Source: a bacterium
Lineage (GTDB): Bacteria > CLD3 > SB21
Direction: 5' to 3'
DNA length: 55,721 bases
Assembly: GCA_019695335.1 (NCBI GenBank)
Contig: JAIBAF010000018.1
Coordinates: 1-55,721, forward strand
Position numbers and translations under genes: made by a program. The number at the start of each line of letters is the position of its first letter. The first letter of the stretch is position 1. This document shows positions 9,773 through 18,218 of this stretch, piece by piece. The notes beneath the pieces were generated by a model. The model saw only the letters and a program-made list of their open reading frames with translations, was not told the DNA's origin and did no database searches.

Positions 9773-9853
9773 TCATAGCTTCTCACAAAATTTTACTAAT
9801 CCCCAACTCAGAATGAAGAACAGCAGAATTATACTGAGAAAAATAGTATCCAT
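9773..9853 (-). CDS. 26-aa single-helix membrane peptide upstream of kdpF
   Basis: The frame ATG 9853-9851 to TGA 9775-9773 encodes MDTIFLSIILLFFILSWGLV followed by KFCEKL. It is one hydrophobic helix with a positively charged C-terminal tail, preceded by a strong AAGGAG ribosome site. It lies 32 bp upstream of kdpF on the same strand, directly after the putative operator, so it would be the first gene of the kdp transcript. It is not KdpF, because the KPEKF motif is absent. It may be a second regulatory or stabilising subunit of the pump. I recall similar short frames upstream of kdpF in other phyla but cannot verify that here. Confidence 0.65.
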   Translation of the reverse strand: MDTIFLSIILLFFILSWGLVKFCEKL

Positions 9854-10183
9854 TAAAAGTCTCCTTGTAGTGTTTATGGCGTTCTATTGCAAAGTTAATG
9901 AACCAAGTAAGCCGACACAATTAAGTGCTCATAAAGAAATGAATTCAGACTATAAAAAAAGTATAAAGATTCTGCATTCTACAAGTTAAGGGCTTATTTT
10001 AATAGTTGATTATAATGCGGATAAGGTAATTAAGGGCGATTTGGGAGTTTGAGCAAATCAGATGCGTCAGAGTATGCGGGCTGGAACTTTTAATAGAATC
10101 GCGGCGTTAAACTAATAGGTTCTGACCAAACACCTACCCAAATAACTTCTCTGACGATTTAAAGACTAAGCAAGGGGAGCACG
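9854..10183. other. Divergent intergenic control region (kdp / receiver gene)
   Basis: This 330-bp spacer has no convincing gene. It holds the putative KdpE direct repeat (9951-9967) for the leftward kdp operon. The ribosome site AAGGGGAG for the rightward receiver gene lies just before 10184. I see no hairpin with a T-run and no tRNA. Confidence 0.6.
9951..9967 (-). promoter_or_regulatory. Putative KdpE operator (TTTATA-N5-TTTATA)
   Basis: On the minus strand the sequence reads TTTATACTTTTTTTATA, a direct repeat of TTTATA with a 5-bp spacer. From memory, the E. coli kdp operator has half-sites TTTATA and TTTACA with the same spacing and a T-rich spacer. The site lies about 100 bp upstream of the first kdp-strand gene, where an activator should bind. 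The -35 and -10 elements downstream are not clear by eye. Confidence 0.55.
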
Positions 10184-10555
10184 ATGGCAAAAATATTGAT
10201 CATCGAAGACGAGCCCAATCTCCAACTGCTGTATAAATCGGAAATTGAAAGCATGGGGCACGAGGCGATCTGCTTATCCGGCGGTCGTGAAGCGTATCAA
10301 TACGTTGAACATCAACAGCCGGACGTGATCGTACTGGACATTATGATGCCGCACGGCGACGGCAAGGAATTTCTAACCCGATTGCTGGACAGTCGCATCA
10401 GCATTCCTGTCATAATCAACTCTGCGTATTCCCATTACAAAAATGATTTCATTTGCTGGGCCGCGGAGGCGTATGTGATCAAATCGTCTGATCTGGGTGA
10501 ACTGAAAGAAGAAATAGCGCGGATTTTAGAGAGAAAGCACCTCGTGGAAGCTTGA
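10184..10555 (+). CDS. Single-domain response regulator (CheY-like receiver)
   Basis: A 123-aa protein consisting only of a receiver domain. The acidic residues EDE follow the first strand (ILIIEDEPN). The phospho-acceptor Asp is in VIVLDIMMP, with conserved GDGKEF after it. A Ser replaces the usual Thr (IINSAY), and the Lys is in YVIKSSDL. There is no output domain, so it probably works by protein contact or phosphotransfer. It is monocistronic, with a strong ribosome site (AAGGGGAG) and a terminator 30 bp downstream. It is divergent from kdp but nothing shows it belongs to that system. No kinase gene is adjacent. Confidence 0.85.
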   Translation: MAKILIIEDEPNLQLLYKSEIESMGHEAICLSGGREAYQYVEHQQPDVIVLDIMMPHGDGKEFLTRLLDSRISIPVIINSAYSHYKNDFICWAAEAYVIKSSDLGELKEEIARILERKHLVEA

Positions 10556-10584
10556 ATCAGTACCGAAAATGGTTCTTCATTATC

Positions 10585-10616
10585 AAGCCTGCTTCAACCC
10601 TTAAGCAGGCTTTTTT
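10585..10616 (+). terminator. Rho-independent terminator after receiver gene
   Basis: AAGCCTGCTT (10585-10594) pairs perfectly with AAGCAGGCTT (10603-10612) across an 8-nt loop, followed by T's to 10616. Confidence 0.88.
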
Positions 10617-10709
10617 ACTTGTTATTCAAACATTGAACATTTAAATTCCTCCTCGTTTAGCCTCTACCAAGCATATCGTTTTTTCACATCAATTCACGGA
10701 GTTCTGATT

Positions 10710-11567
10710 ATGGCCATTCAATCCATTACCGTTATCGGTGCCGGTACGATGGGCAACGGCATTGCCCATGTTTTTGCGCAATATGGTTTTTCAGTTCAAA
10801 TCGTCGATATCAAACAAGAGTTTTTAGACAAGGCGCTCGCTACAATTGACAAAAATCTGGGTCGGCAGGTAAGCAAAGGAGCGCTGACAGAAGACCAAAA
10901 AAAGGCGACACTTGATCGCTTGAAAACATCGGTCAAACTGGATGATGCTAAAAATTCTGACCTTGTCATCGAGGCAGCAACGGAAAATTTTGATATTAAG
11001 TCGCAAATTTTTAAGACGTTAGATGCGGTTTGCAAGCCTGAAGTAATTTTGGCAACGAATACGTCTTCGATATCCATTACACAAATTGCAGCCGTAACCA
11101 AACGTGCCGATAAAGTCATAGGCATGCATTTTATGAATCCGGTGCCTGTGATGAAGTTGGTTGAGATTATCCGTGGTCTTGCGACCAGCGATGATACCTA
11201 CGCTGCGGTCAAATCGATGACGGAAAAACTTGAAAAAATTCCTGTTGAAGTGAACGATTATCCCGGCTTCATTTCCAATCGCGTTCTGATGCCGATGATC
11301 AATGAAGCCATTTTTTGCCTGATGGAAGGCGTTGCCTCCAAGGAAGCCATTGATAATGTCATGAAATTGGGTATGAATCATCCGATGGGACCTTTACAAT
11401 TGGCTGATTTCATCGGATTGGATGTGTGTTTATTTATAATGAATGTTTTACATGACGGCTTAGGCGACGATAAATATCGTGCTTGTCCGTTGCTGAAAAA
11501 AATGGTTACGGCAGGTTATCTCGGAGTCAAAAGCGGAAAAGGTTTTTACGACTATCCCAAAAAATAA
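10710..11567 (+). CDS. hbd: 3-hydroxybutyryl-CoA dehydrogenase
   Basis: This enzyme interconverts acetoacetyl-CoA and 3-hydroxybutyryl-CoA using NAD(P)H in the cytoplasm, in butyrate/PHB-type or beta-oxidation metabolism. It has 285 aa, the normal length for the free-standing enzyme. The Rossmann motif [11 protein letters not shown] is at 10-20. Catalytic residues are in the NTSS (117-120), [11 protein letters not shown] (His140, Glu152 following) and [14 protein letters not shown] segments. The C-terminal dimerisation domain ends [15 protein letters not shown] ribosome site precedes the ATG. It is 20 bp upstream of a TPR protein gene with an unrelated role, so it may simply share a transcript. 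Confidence 0.94.
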   Translation: MAIQSITVIGAGTMGNGIAHVFAQYGFSVQIVDIKQEFLDKALATIDKNLGRQVSKGALTEDQKKATLDRLKTSVKLDDAKNSDLVIEAATENFDIKSQIFKTLDAVCKPEVILATNTSSISITQIAAVTKRADKVIGMHFMNPVPVMKLVEIIRGLATSDDTYAAVKSMTEKLEKIPVEVNDYPGFISNRVLMPMINEAIFCLMEGVASKEAIDNVMKLGMNHPMGPLQLADFIGLDVCLFIMNVLHDGLGDDKYRACPLLKKMVTAGYLGVKSGKGFYDYPKK

Positions 11568-11587
11568 ATCAAGCGAGAGGAGGAATT

Positions 11588-13090
11588 ATGTTTCGTAAAC
11601 TGACCACGGTATTGGCAATTCTGATGGCTTTATCGGCCATGAACTTGTTGGCCCAAAACAAGAAACGAATTGGGGTTTTGCCGTTTAAAAACAAAGGCGG
11701 GAAAGAAAAATACATGTGGCTCAGCGAAGGTTTCGCCACGACGCTGACCGAAGGTTTACAACAGATTCAATCGATCTACGTTGTGGATCGCAATCAGGTC
11801 AACAGCGTCGTCAAAAAAGGAAACTATTCCAACGATGATCTTTTTACTTCCAAAGGCGCTTACGAAATCGGCAATAAATTAGGCCTCGATTATGTGATTA
11901 TCGGTGCGTTCAATGTAGTCAAAGATACGATCAATACGTTTGCTATCGTCGTTGATGCGAAGAAAAAAGGTGAATACATCAAAGCTTGCAGTCCTCAGAC
12001 CGAAAAAGGAATGAAGTTTTTATGGCAGGTTTACGATGAGATGATCAATGCCGTCTGTAAATCGGAATGTTTTAACGTGACCATCACGGCCGACGAAAAG
12101 AAGCAAATCAAGGCCATTACGGCCAATACTGAAAATGTCAGCGCCTACGAATATTATATCAAAGGCCGTCGCGAACATTTGAAATATTCTGTCAAAGGAT
12201 ACGAAGATGCTATCGGATGGTATGAGAAAGCGCTTCAATTGGATCCCAATTACGCATTAGCGCTTGGCGCTAAAGGCGAAGCCCAGGCCTTCTGGGGATA
12301 TCAGAAAGAACTCAATGGAGAACCGTACCAATTTATGTACGACGACGCTTATAAAAACGTACAAAAAGGATTAGGCATCTCGCCGAATATCGGTTCTATT
12401 CACCGCAATATGGCAACGACGTATCAGATGTTGCGCCGGTTTGACGATGCCAAAGCGGAAGCGCAGACTGCGGTGAATCTCAACGCCAATGATGCCGAAG
12501 GATGGTATCAATTGTGGCGTGCAAAATACGGTGGTAAAGTGACCGATCCGGAAATTCAAAAATCGATTGAAATCAGTCCATTCCTGCCCGTGGCCAACCT
12601 GACTATCGGCAACGAATATTTCAATGAAAAAGATTATGGAAAAGCGGAAGAATATTATAAACGTGCTTTAATCGGTAACGAAGAATACGAACTGGCGCAT
12701 GCGAATCTTGGTAATATGTACAGTACGGTAAAACGTTATGATGAAGGCATTGCTTCGTTCAAGCGGGCTATTGAACTCAAGCCGCATTATGAATTTGCCT
12801 GGAACGGTTTAGGATTCATTTATGAAATGCAAGCAGAAGAGTTGATAGCCGCAGGCAATGCAGACGGCGGACGTGCCAAATATCAGGAAGCTTTAGCCGC
12901 TTACACAAAAGCTTCAGAAATTAATCCAAATAAGGCGGAAACATTCTATAGCATTGGCTTAATGTGCTGGCGTCTTGAAAATTGGCAAGGTGTCGTGACC
13001 GCGTGGGAAAAATGCCTGAAACTTAATCCCGATCATCAAAGCGCTAACGAGTGGCTGCCTAAAGCCAAAGAGAAATTGCAAGGAAGATGA
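11588..13090 (+). CDS. Secreted CsgG/FlgO-like domain protein with TPR repeats
   Basis: A 500-aa exported protein. Translation probably starts at ATG 11588, just after a GAGAGGAGG ribosome site, giving a good signal peptide (LAILMALSAMNLLAQ). An in-frame extension to 11483 lies inside hbd and is unlikely. Residues about 25-150 (KKRIGVLPFKNKGG, IYVVDRNQV, LGLDYVIIGAFN) resemble the CsgG/FlgO/TolB-N fold, which recognises envelope components. From about 200 to the end there are TPR units (ALQLDPNYALALGAKGEAQA, AIELKPHYEFAWNGLGFIY, ASEINPNKAETFYSIGLMCW). It is probably a periplasmic scaffold or assembly factor. No substrate can be named. Confidence 0.8.
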   Translation: MFRKLTTVLAILMALSAMNLLAQNKKRIGVLPFKNKGGKEKYMWLSEGFATTLTEGLQQIQSIYVVDRNQVNSVVKKGNYSNDDLFTSKGAYEIGNKLGLDYVIIGAFNVVKDTINTFAIVVDAKKKGEYIKACSPQTEKGMKFLWQVYDEMINAVCKSECFNVTITADEKKQIKAITANTENVSAYEYYIKGRREHLKYSVKGYEDAIGWYEKALQLDPNYALALGAKGEAQAFWGYQKELNGEPYQFMYDDAYKNVQKGLGISPNIGSIHRNMATTYQMLRRFDDAKAEAQTAVNLNANDAEGWYQLWRAKYGGKVTDPEIQKSIEISPFLPVANLTIGNEYFNEKDYGKAEEYYKRALIGNEEYELAHANLGNMYSTVKRYDEGIASFKRAIELKPHYEFAWNGLGFIYEMQAEELIAAGNADGGRAKYQEALAAYTKASEINPNKAETFYSIGLMCWRLENWQGVVTAWEKCLKLNPDHQSANEWLPKAKEKLQGR

Positions 13091-13126
13091 ACTTTCCTCT
13101 GTGAAAAGTAAGAATAAAAGTATCTA

Positions 13127-13669
13127 ATGGCACGCTTCACAAAAACGTCTTTATCACTCGACGACGCCATAACCGATGCATATTTGTATCTCGTCGAGAT
13201 GACTACCAAAAATCTTTACGATTTTGAAGCGGCTATGGGCATGGAACCGGTTCCGGTCATCGGCACAACAGAAGAAAAAAATTCACACGACTTGGTTACC
13301 ATCAAAAAAGCTTTTTTCATTGAATATCCCAAACGATGGTTTACCGATTCGTATCCGCCTGGCCGGCGCCGGGAAATGCTCAAAGATCGTATGAGCCAGT
13401 TATTGGCTTGGGCGAATCTCCCGAAGGAAAAAAATTCAATCCAATTATGGATAATCGAACCGCTGGATGAGAAAGAAAGAGAGGAACTAACCGCACTTAT
13501 TCAGTATTTGGGAAAGTGCTTATCATTCGAATTCCAAGTGATTGAAGGTTTGGTTTTAAAAGACAAATTACAACAAATTCTATCAGCCATCTGTCGCACT
13601 CAACGCACCTACGACAATTATCTTATCCGAACTGTGAAATTCCTTCATGATAAAGGTCTCTTGATGTGA
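13127..13669 (+). CDS. Conserved-looking protein of unknown function (180 aa)
   Basis: I do not recognise a family. The 180-aa product has no signal peptide or membrane segment. It is rich in charged residues, with a conserved-looking block KAFFIEYPKRWFTDSYPPGR (about 65-85) and a helical C-terminal half (DKLQQILSAICRTQRTYDN). It sits 36 bp after the TPR protein gene, and its stop overlaps the GTG start of the peptidase gene by 4 bp. The three are therefore probably one operon, and translation of the peptidase may be coupled to it. Confidence 0.7.
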   Translation: MARFTKTSLSLDDAITDAYLYLVEMTTKNLYDFEAAMGMEPVPVIGTTEEKNSHDLVTIKKAFFIEYPKRWFTDSYPPGRRREMLKDRMSQLLAWANLPKEKNSIQLWIIEPLDEKEREELTALIQYLGKCLSFEFQVIEGLVLKDKLQQILSAICRTQRTYDNYLIRTVKFLHDKGLLM

Positions 13670-14577
13670 AACCGTTCCGGATTCTTGTTTCCATTATACT
13701 GCTCTGTTGTGTGCAGGCTATTGGGCAAGAGCGGCTAAGTGCCCCACCTTTTTATATTTTTTTTCATCCTGCCGATCGTTCCAGTACAACAAATCTTTTA
13801 CAAACCGTTCAAATTCGACGCACTGAATTGGAAAATTTTTACGGAACGGTTTTTAACGATTCGATTGCAATCATCCTTGTTTCATCTGAAAAGGAATTTA
13901 ACCTTCAATCCGGCGGAGGAATTCCCGATTGGGGACAAGCTGTAGCCATTCCAACCCAAAATCGTATTATTCTGAAATCACAATCGATGAACACATTGGT
14001 GACGAATGTCGTTCAGCCGTTGGAGATTGTAGTAGTACACGAGATGTCTCATTTGCTGTTTCACGATGCAATTTCAGATCCTGATCGTCATGTTCCACGG
14101 TGGCTCAATGAAGGGGCAGCGATGGTTTTGTCAAAACAATCCGTACAACTCGAGGCACTCGAAAAAGCTGTATTGACTCAATCGTTGTTGCGGCTTGACG
14201 ATATTGACGATGTGCTTCGCTATGGCAATATTAAGGCAGACCTGTGTTATGACCAGAGTTATTCGGCGACAAGATATCTTATGGATCGTTACGGCGATTC
14301 AGTAGTCCGCCAATTGCTTGTACGTGTGGATTCTACCACTGATTTTGAAACCGCATTTAAAGCCGTAACAGGACAAAGCGTGTACATGTTTGAATCCGAG
14401 TGGGAAAAATCATTGGCCAAACCTGCCTGGACACGGTGGTTAAGCTATACCGATGAATTTTTATGGATCATTGTTCTTCCGCTTTTATTTTTTTCAGCAT
14501 GGTGGATGAAACGGAAAGCGATGAAACGGAAAGAACAGGAGTGGGAGCGGGATGAATCGAAGTTGGATAATCATTAA
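13666..14577 (+). CDS. Membrane-anchored gluzincin metallopeptidase (peptidase MA-like)
   Basis: A 303-aa zinc peptidase candidate. The start is GTG 13666, in GTGA overlap with the preceding stop, and gives a signal peptide (ILVSIILLCCVQAIGQ). The zinc motif is HEMSH (125-129), with the third ligand Glu149 in PRWLNEGAAMV; this HExxH plus NEG/E spacing is the gluzincin (MA clan) pattern. A C-terminal transmembrane helix (about 265-283, FLWIIVLPLLFFSAWWM) followed by KRKAMKRK anchors it with a basic cytoplasmic tail. The catalytic domain should face the periplasm. Substrate unknown; coupling with the TPR and unknown proteins suggests envelope protein processing. Confidence 0.82.
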   Translation: MKPFRILVSIILLCCVQAIGQERLSAPPFYIFFHPADRSSTTNLLQTVQIRRTELENFYGTVFNDSIAIILVSSEKEFNLQSGGGIPDWGQAVAIPTQNRIILKSQSMNTLVTNVVQPLEIVVVHEMSHLLFHDAISDPDRHVPRWLNEGAAMVLSKQSVQLEALEKAVLTQSLLRLDDIDDVLRYGNIKADLCYDQSYSATRYLMDRYGDSVVRQLLVRVDSTTDFETAFKAVTGQSVYMFESEWEKSLAKPAWTRWLSYTDEFLWIIVLPLLFFSAWWMKRKAMKRKEQEWERDESKLDNH

Positions 14578-14633
14578 AATAATCGGAATTTTAAAGCAGG
14601 TTCTGTCGTTAAAACAACAATCCTATTTTTTAG

Positions 14634-14660
14634 TTGCAATCCCGTGGTGTTTGATATAAG
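14634..14660 (+). promoter_or_regulatory. Candidate extended -10 promoter of the cytochrome operon
   Basis: TTGCAA (14634-14639) is followed 15 bp later by TATAAG (14655-14660), which is preceded by TGA, an extended -10 (TGN). It lies about 48 bp upstream of the preferred cytochrome start. The short spacer is a weakness. Confidence 0.35.
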
Positions 14661-14708
14661 TTTGTCACACCCACTTGCATGCAAACAGACACTCCATTGA
14701 AAAAACTC

Positions 14709-15461
14709 ATGAAACGTTGCGCAGTACTGGTACTGGCTTTCAACCTCATTTATCTTGCATGTGAAAAGGACGAACCCCGTGAAGACCCGCTGGTAACGCG
14801 AGGCCGTCAGCTTTTTAACGATACACGGTTATCGCGCGATAACGATCAAAGTTGTGCTACATGCCATCCCAACGGTCACATGGATCATCGGCGCTGGCAT
14901 TTTTCTGCGATTCACGGTACAACGGATGGCGTGCCGGATTCATTCAGAACGTTGACGTTATGGGGAATTTCTGAAACGGGGCCGCCGTATTTGTGGGATG
15001 TCTCGCGGCGGGATTTGCATGCCGTCACGCGTTTGTATGTCGATACCATCATGGGCGGCACGGCCAACGAGGATGATATTGAAGCCTTGGTAGCGTATCA
15101 GAATTCTTTAAAATTTCCAGTGAATCCATGGCGAAATGCCGACGGAAGTTTGACACCGGCGCAGCAACGCGGTAAAATTGTATATGAAACCAACGGATTT
15201 TGTTCGCCATGTCATCCGGCGCCGACCGGCACGACGACTAAACCTAAAGACATTGGAACGGGTTTGTTGGTCAAAACCCCTGGTTTGCGTTCGTTATTTT
15301 CTTCCGGTCCTTATTTTCATGACGGGCGTTTTAAAACACTGCGGGAAGTGATCGATTTTTATATAGCGGACCCTGGCGGGATCCTTCATTCATCGGGGTT
15401 TGTCATTAACTTGACTGAACAAGAGAAAAACGATTTGATCGAATATTTGCGGACTTTTTAA
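14709..15461 (+). CDS. Di-haem cytochrome c (MauG / cytochrome c peroxidase-like) lipoprotein
   Basis: A 250-aa exported haem protein. ATG 14709 gives a signal peptide ending in LIYLAC, probably a lipoprotein Cys18, although Tyr at -3 is unusual; ATG 14679 is an alternative. Two c-type haem sites are visible, CATCH (49-53) and CSPCH (165-169), 116 residues apart. SGPYFHDGRFKTLREVIDFY is the motif typical of the di-haem peroxidase/MauG family. It is shorter than classical MauG/CcpA (over 320 aa), so it may be an electron-transfer form rather than a peroxidase. It is first in an operon with a paralog, a porin and a cupredoxin. Confidence 0.85.
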   Translation: MKRCAVLVLAFNLIYLACEKDEPREDPLVTRGRQLFNDTRLSRDNDQSCATCHPNGHMDHRRWHFSAIHGTTDGVPDSFRTLTLWGISETGPPYLWDVSRRDLHAVTRLYVDTIMGGTANEDDIEALVAYQNSLKFPVNPWRNADGSLTPAQQRGKIVYETNGFCSPCHPAPTGTTTKPKDIGTGLLVKTPGLRSLFSSGPYFHDGRFKTLREVIDFYIADPGGILHSSGFVINLTEQEKNDLIEYLRTF

Positions 15462-15471
15462 CGGAGGGTGA

Positions 15472-16227
15472 ATGATTCGGTGGATTTTTTTCGTAGTCAT
15501 TGGCATTGGATTAATAACAGTGACAGCCTGCGACAAAGATGAAATTTCGGAAGAAACGCTCATCACGCAAGGCCGTATGCTGTTTAATAGTGAAAAATTC
15601 AGATGCAGTCAATGTCATCCCAACGGTGACATGGACGGAAAATTATGGAAACTGGGTTTTCCTCCAAGGGTCTCAGCCGATTCTGTCGCTACGCCGTCAC
15701 TTTTTGGGGTTCGCGATACCCCGCCATATTTGTGGCTTGGCGAAGGCGGTTCCGATCTGCGGGAATTAACCAAGGTAGTTATTGACAGTATTTTGAATGA
15801 ATCGGCGACCGATGAAGAATTGGATCAACTTGCTGCTTATCAGCGTTCTTTGGTTGTGCCGGCCAATCCGTGGCGAAATACAGATGGATCACTGACGGAA
15901 AACCAGCAGCGCGGTAAAAGCGTATTTGAAAATCAAGGGCACTGCGGCAAATGCCATTCGGGATCGGAGTCTACAGGACACTTCAAAATTCAGATTCGTG
16001 TTAATACGCCGCCAATTGATGTGCCGTCGCTTCGTTGGGTTTTTGCAACGGCGCCGTACTTTCACGACCATAAATCGCTAACGCTGGCGGATGTCATTAA
16101 TTATTATGCCGATTCGGTGACGACGACACAAATGACAACATGGGGATGGAATGCACGCGGAATATATGATATTGAACTCAGCCAGCAAGAAAGACTCGAT
16201 CTGTTAGAATATTTACGTTCGTTATGA
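15472..16227 (+). CDS. Second di-haem cytochrome c lipoprotein, paralog of the preceding gene
   Basis: A 251-aa protein with a lipoprotein signal (LITVTAC, Cys20), then CSQCH (45-49) and CGKCH (158-162). It shares with its upstream neighbour PPYLW, the block NPWRN.DGSLT..QQRGK and PYFHD, so the pair arose by tandem duplication and then diverged. Spacing is only 10 bp, with a GGAGGG ribosome site. It probably carries electrons in the periplasm or on the outer-membrane inner face. Haem ligands beyond the CXXCH histidines cannot be assigned by eye. Confidence 0.85.
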   Translation: MIRWIFFVVIGIGLITVTACDKDEISEETLITQGRMLFNSEKFRCSQCHPNGDMDGKLWKLGFPPRVSADSVATPSLFGVRDTPPYLWLGEGGSDLRELTKVVIDSILNESATDEELDQLAAYQRSLVVPANPWRNTDGSLTENQQRGKSVFENQGHCGKCHSGSESTGHFKIQIRVNTPPIDVPSLRWVFATAPYFHDHKSLTLADVINYYADSVTTTQMTTWGWNARGIYDIELSQQERLDLLEYLRSL

Positions 16228-16255
16228 AATACAGTTGATTCGGAGAACTCAATTT

Positions 16256-17470
16256 ATGAAAAGAACAAAATTTTTACTGGCAATACTAATGCTGACTATC
16301 CCTTCAGCGTTTGCTCAAGAGGAAGAAGACATGGGATCGGGTCAGGATAATTCGGTTGGAATTGGAGGAGTAGTCGACTTAAGTTATTCCGAAGGTGATA
16401 AGCCCGGCATTAATAACAATACGCTCGGCGATAATAATTTCAACAAAGTCCGTGCGCTGACTAATTTCCAATTTCAGCATCGCGATAAGTTACGCGCCGA
16501 TATTGAAGTGCTTTATGACGACGCATCGCAGGACAAAATTCGCCTGCAGGGAGCTTTCGTTACAATTTTTAATTTACCCAACGAAAAGATCAACCTGATG
16601 ATCGGAAAGATCCCGAATCTTTTCGGCAATTTTTCAAAACGCGAGTTCTCGGACGTCAATCCGTTGATTGGCCAGCCATTGATGCGTCAATATCGCACTA
16701 CTCTTGATTGGGAAAGAACGTGGGATAATCGCGAACAACTTATTTTAAAAAAGCGCCGTTCGGAATTTAAAGGACAACTGCCTTTGAACGTCCTGCGGGG
16801 AGCCACACCAACGGTGTACGATGCGCGTTGGGATTTCGGTATTGAACTTTTTGGAAATGCTTCGATTTTTGATTACCAACTTGGCGTGACCGATGGATCG
16901 ATTTCGAATCCGGAAGCCGGTCCGGAGAACGACGGCAAACAGTTTTTAGGACGATTGGGAATTAATCCCGTAACCGGATTGAATATCGGTTTTTCAGCAG
17001 CCATGAATCCTTATTTATCGAAACCAAAAACATTGGAAGATAAACAGCGGTTGTTGGAAGCTGGTAAAGGAGCCGGTGAATATAAGCAGCGTGCTTTTGG
17101 TGCAGACCTTGAAGCCAGCTATAAATATTTTGTGGTTTTCGGAGAATTTGTGTACAGCAAATGGGATGCTGAAGTCACGGAAGGCGAGTTAACCAACCGT
17201 AGTTTCTACATTGACGCTAAATATAAAATGCATCCTCGTTTCTATATCGCCGGACGGTATGATCGGATGGACTTCAGCAAAATCGAAAACCCGGCTACCG
17301 GCCGTAAGGAAACATGGGATTACAACGTTCAAAGAGTGGAAGGCGGTTTTGGGTTTCGTATTACGACCGATGCTACGGTGAAAGTCGTCGGACAATTGAC
17401 TAAATTTGAAAAAGGTTCGGGTATCAAGATGATTCAATTAACGGCGGTACAATTATCCGTACCTTTTTAA
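16256..17470 (+). CDS. Porin-like outer-membrane beta-barrel protein
   Basis: A 404-aa protein. The start at 16256 follows a CGGAGAAC ribosome site and gives a signal peptide ending PSAFAQ. The mature part has many alternating amphipathic strands (RADIEVLYDDASQDKIRLQG, FYIAGRYDRMDF, VEGGFGFRITTDATVKVVGQ) and ends in the aromatic TAVQLSVPF, with the C-terminal Phe expected by the BAM machinery. It resembles phosphate-selective-porin (OprP/OprO) type barrels, though the similarity is general. Its place between two cytochromes and a cupredoxin suggests an outer-membrane partner for electron transfer or substrate entry. Confidence 0.75.
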   Translation: MKRTKFLLAILMLTIPSAFAQEEEDMGSGQDNSVGIGGVVDLSYSEGDKPGINNNTLGDNNFNKVRALTNFQFQHRDKLRADIEVLYDDASQDKIRLQGAFVTIFNLPNEKINLMIGKIPNLFGNFSKREFSDVNPLIGQPLMRQYRTTLDWERTWDNREQLILKKRRSEFKGQLPLNVLRGATPTVYDARWDFGIELFGNASIFDYQLGVTDGSISNPEAGPENDGKQFLGRLGINPVTGLNIGFSAAMNPYLSKPKTLEDKQRLLEAGKGAGEYKQRAFGADLEASYKYFVVFGEFVYSKWDAEVTEGELTNRSFYIDAKYKMHPRFYIAGRYDRMDFSKIENPATGRKETWDYNVQRVEGGFGFRITTDATVKVVGQLTKFEKGSGIKMIQLTAVQLSVPF

Positions 17471-17480
17471 TGGAGGAAGC

Positions 17481-18218
17481 ATGAAGTTAATCGTAAGTTT
17501 ATTCAGTGCAGTCGCGCTGCTGGGATTTGTAAAATTCAGCGAAAGTTCAAAATTTTTCAAGTCGATCAAAGATTTACCGATGGTCAAACCTGCGCCGAAT
17601 TTTTCCGAAGCCGCCGCTTTGCCGGCCGGAGAAGGAAAAATAACCGGAAAGGTTTTTGTTAACAAGTCCTCTGGAACAAAAGCTCGTTCCACTAAAGGCT
17701 TGTATGGCAAGAACGCATCGAAGATTGTTCAGAATTCAGCCAATGATCGTCAGGCCGTCGTATTTATCGAAAAAATCTCCGGACAATTTCCGATACCGCA
17801 AAGCCGTCCTGTGATGCGTCAGAAAAACATAACCATTGTGCCGCATGTCTTGCCCGTACTTATTGGCTCGACAGTCGATTTTCCCAATGAGGATAATATT
17901 TACCATAACATTTTTTCTCTTTCTTCGGTCAAATCGTTCGATTTGGGCCGTTATGCCAATGGCAAAAGTAAATCCGTTACGTTCAATAAATTCGGTGAAG
18001 TAAAAGTGTTCTGTGATATCCATTCTTCCATGAGCGGTTATATCATTGTTTTGCAGAATCCGTATTTTGCAACGACCGGGTCGGACGGCAGTTATTCTAT
18101 CACGGGAATTCCTTCGGGGACTTATAAAGTTGGTGCATGGCATGAAAACGGAGGAACCCAATGGCTGACCATTGCAGTGGAAAGCGGGCAAACGGCTACA
18201 GCGGATTTTTCTTTTTAG
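17481..18218 (+). CDS. Cupredoxin-like copper protein with carboxypeptidase-regulatory-like tail
   Basis: A 245-aa exported protein with an N-terminal hydrophobic signal ([15 protein letters not shown]). A cupredoxin fold is indicated by a type 1 copper ligand set: His142 (YHNIF) then CDIHSSM, giving Cys178, His181 and Met184. The C-terminal 45 residues ([20 protein letters not shown]) form a small Greek-key domain like the carboxypeptidase regulatory domain. Proteins of this type are often annotated methylamine-utilisation-like and occur beside MauG-like cytochromes, as here. A GGAGG ribosome site follows the porin stop by a few bases. Its 3' end overlaps the convergent regulator gene by 23 bp. 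Confidence 0.82.
   Translation: MKLIVSLFSAVALLGFVKFSESSKFFKSIKDLPMVKPAPNFSEAAALPAGEGKITGKVFVNKSSGTKARSTKGLYGKNASKIVQNSANDRQAVVFIEKISGQFPIPQSRPVMRQKNITIVPHVLPVLIGSTVDFPNEDNIYHNIFSLSSVKSFDLGRYANGKSKSVTFNKFGEVKVFCDIHSSMSGYIIVLQNPYFATTGSDGSYSITGIPSGTYKVGAWHENGGTQWLTIAVESGQTATADFSF

Noticed and set aside
9726-9989. 87-aa plus-strand frame across the kdp leader
   Set aside because: It lies antisense to kdpF's start and the 26-aa peptide, has no ribosome site, and its sequence looks random. The minus-strand short genes explain the region better.
11483-11587. N-terminal extension of the CsgG-TPR protein
   Set aside because: It lies inside hbd in another frame and would destroy the clear signal peptide. 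The GAGAGGAGG site marks ATG 11588.
14709-16227. The tandem cytochromes as one frameshifted gene
   Set aside because: Each has its own lipoprotein signal, two CXXCH motifs, stop and ribosome site; they are paralogs.
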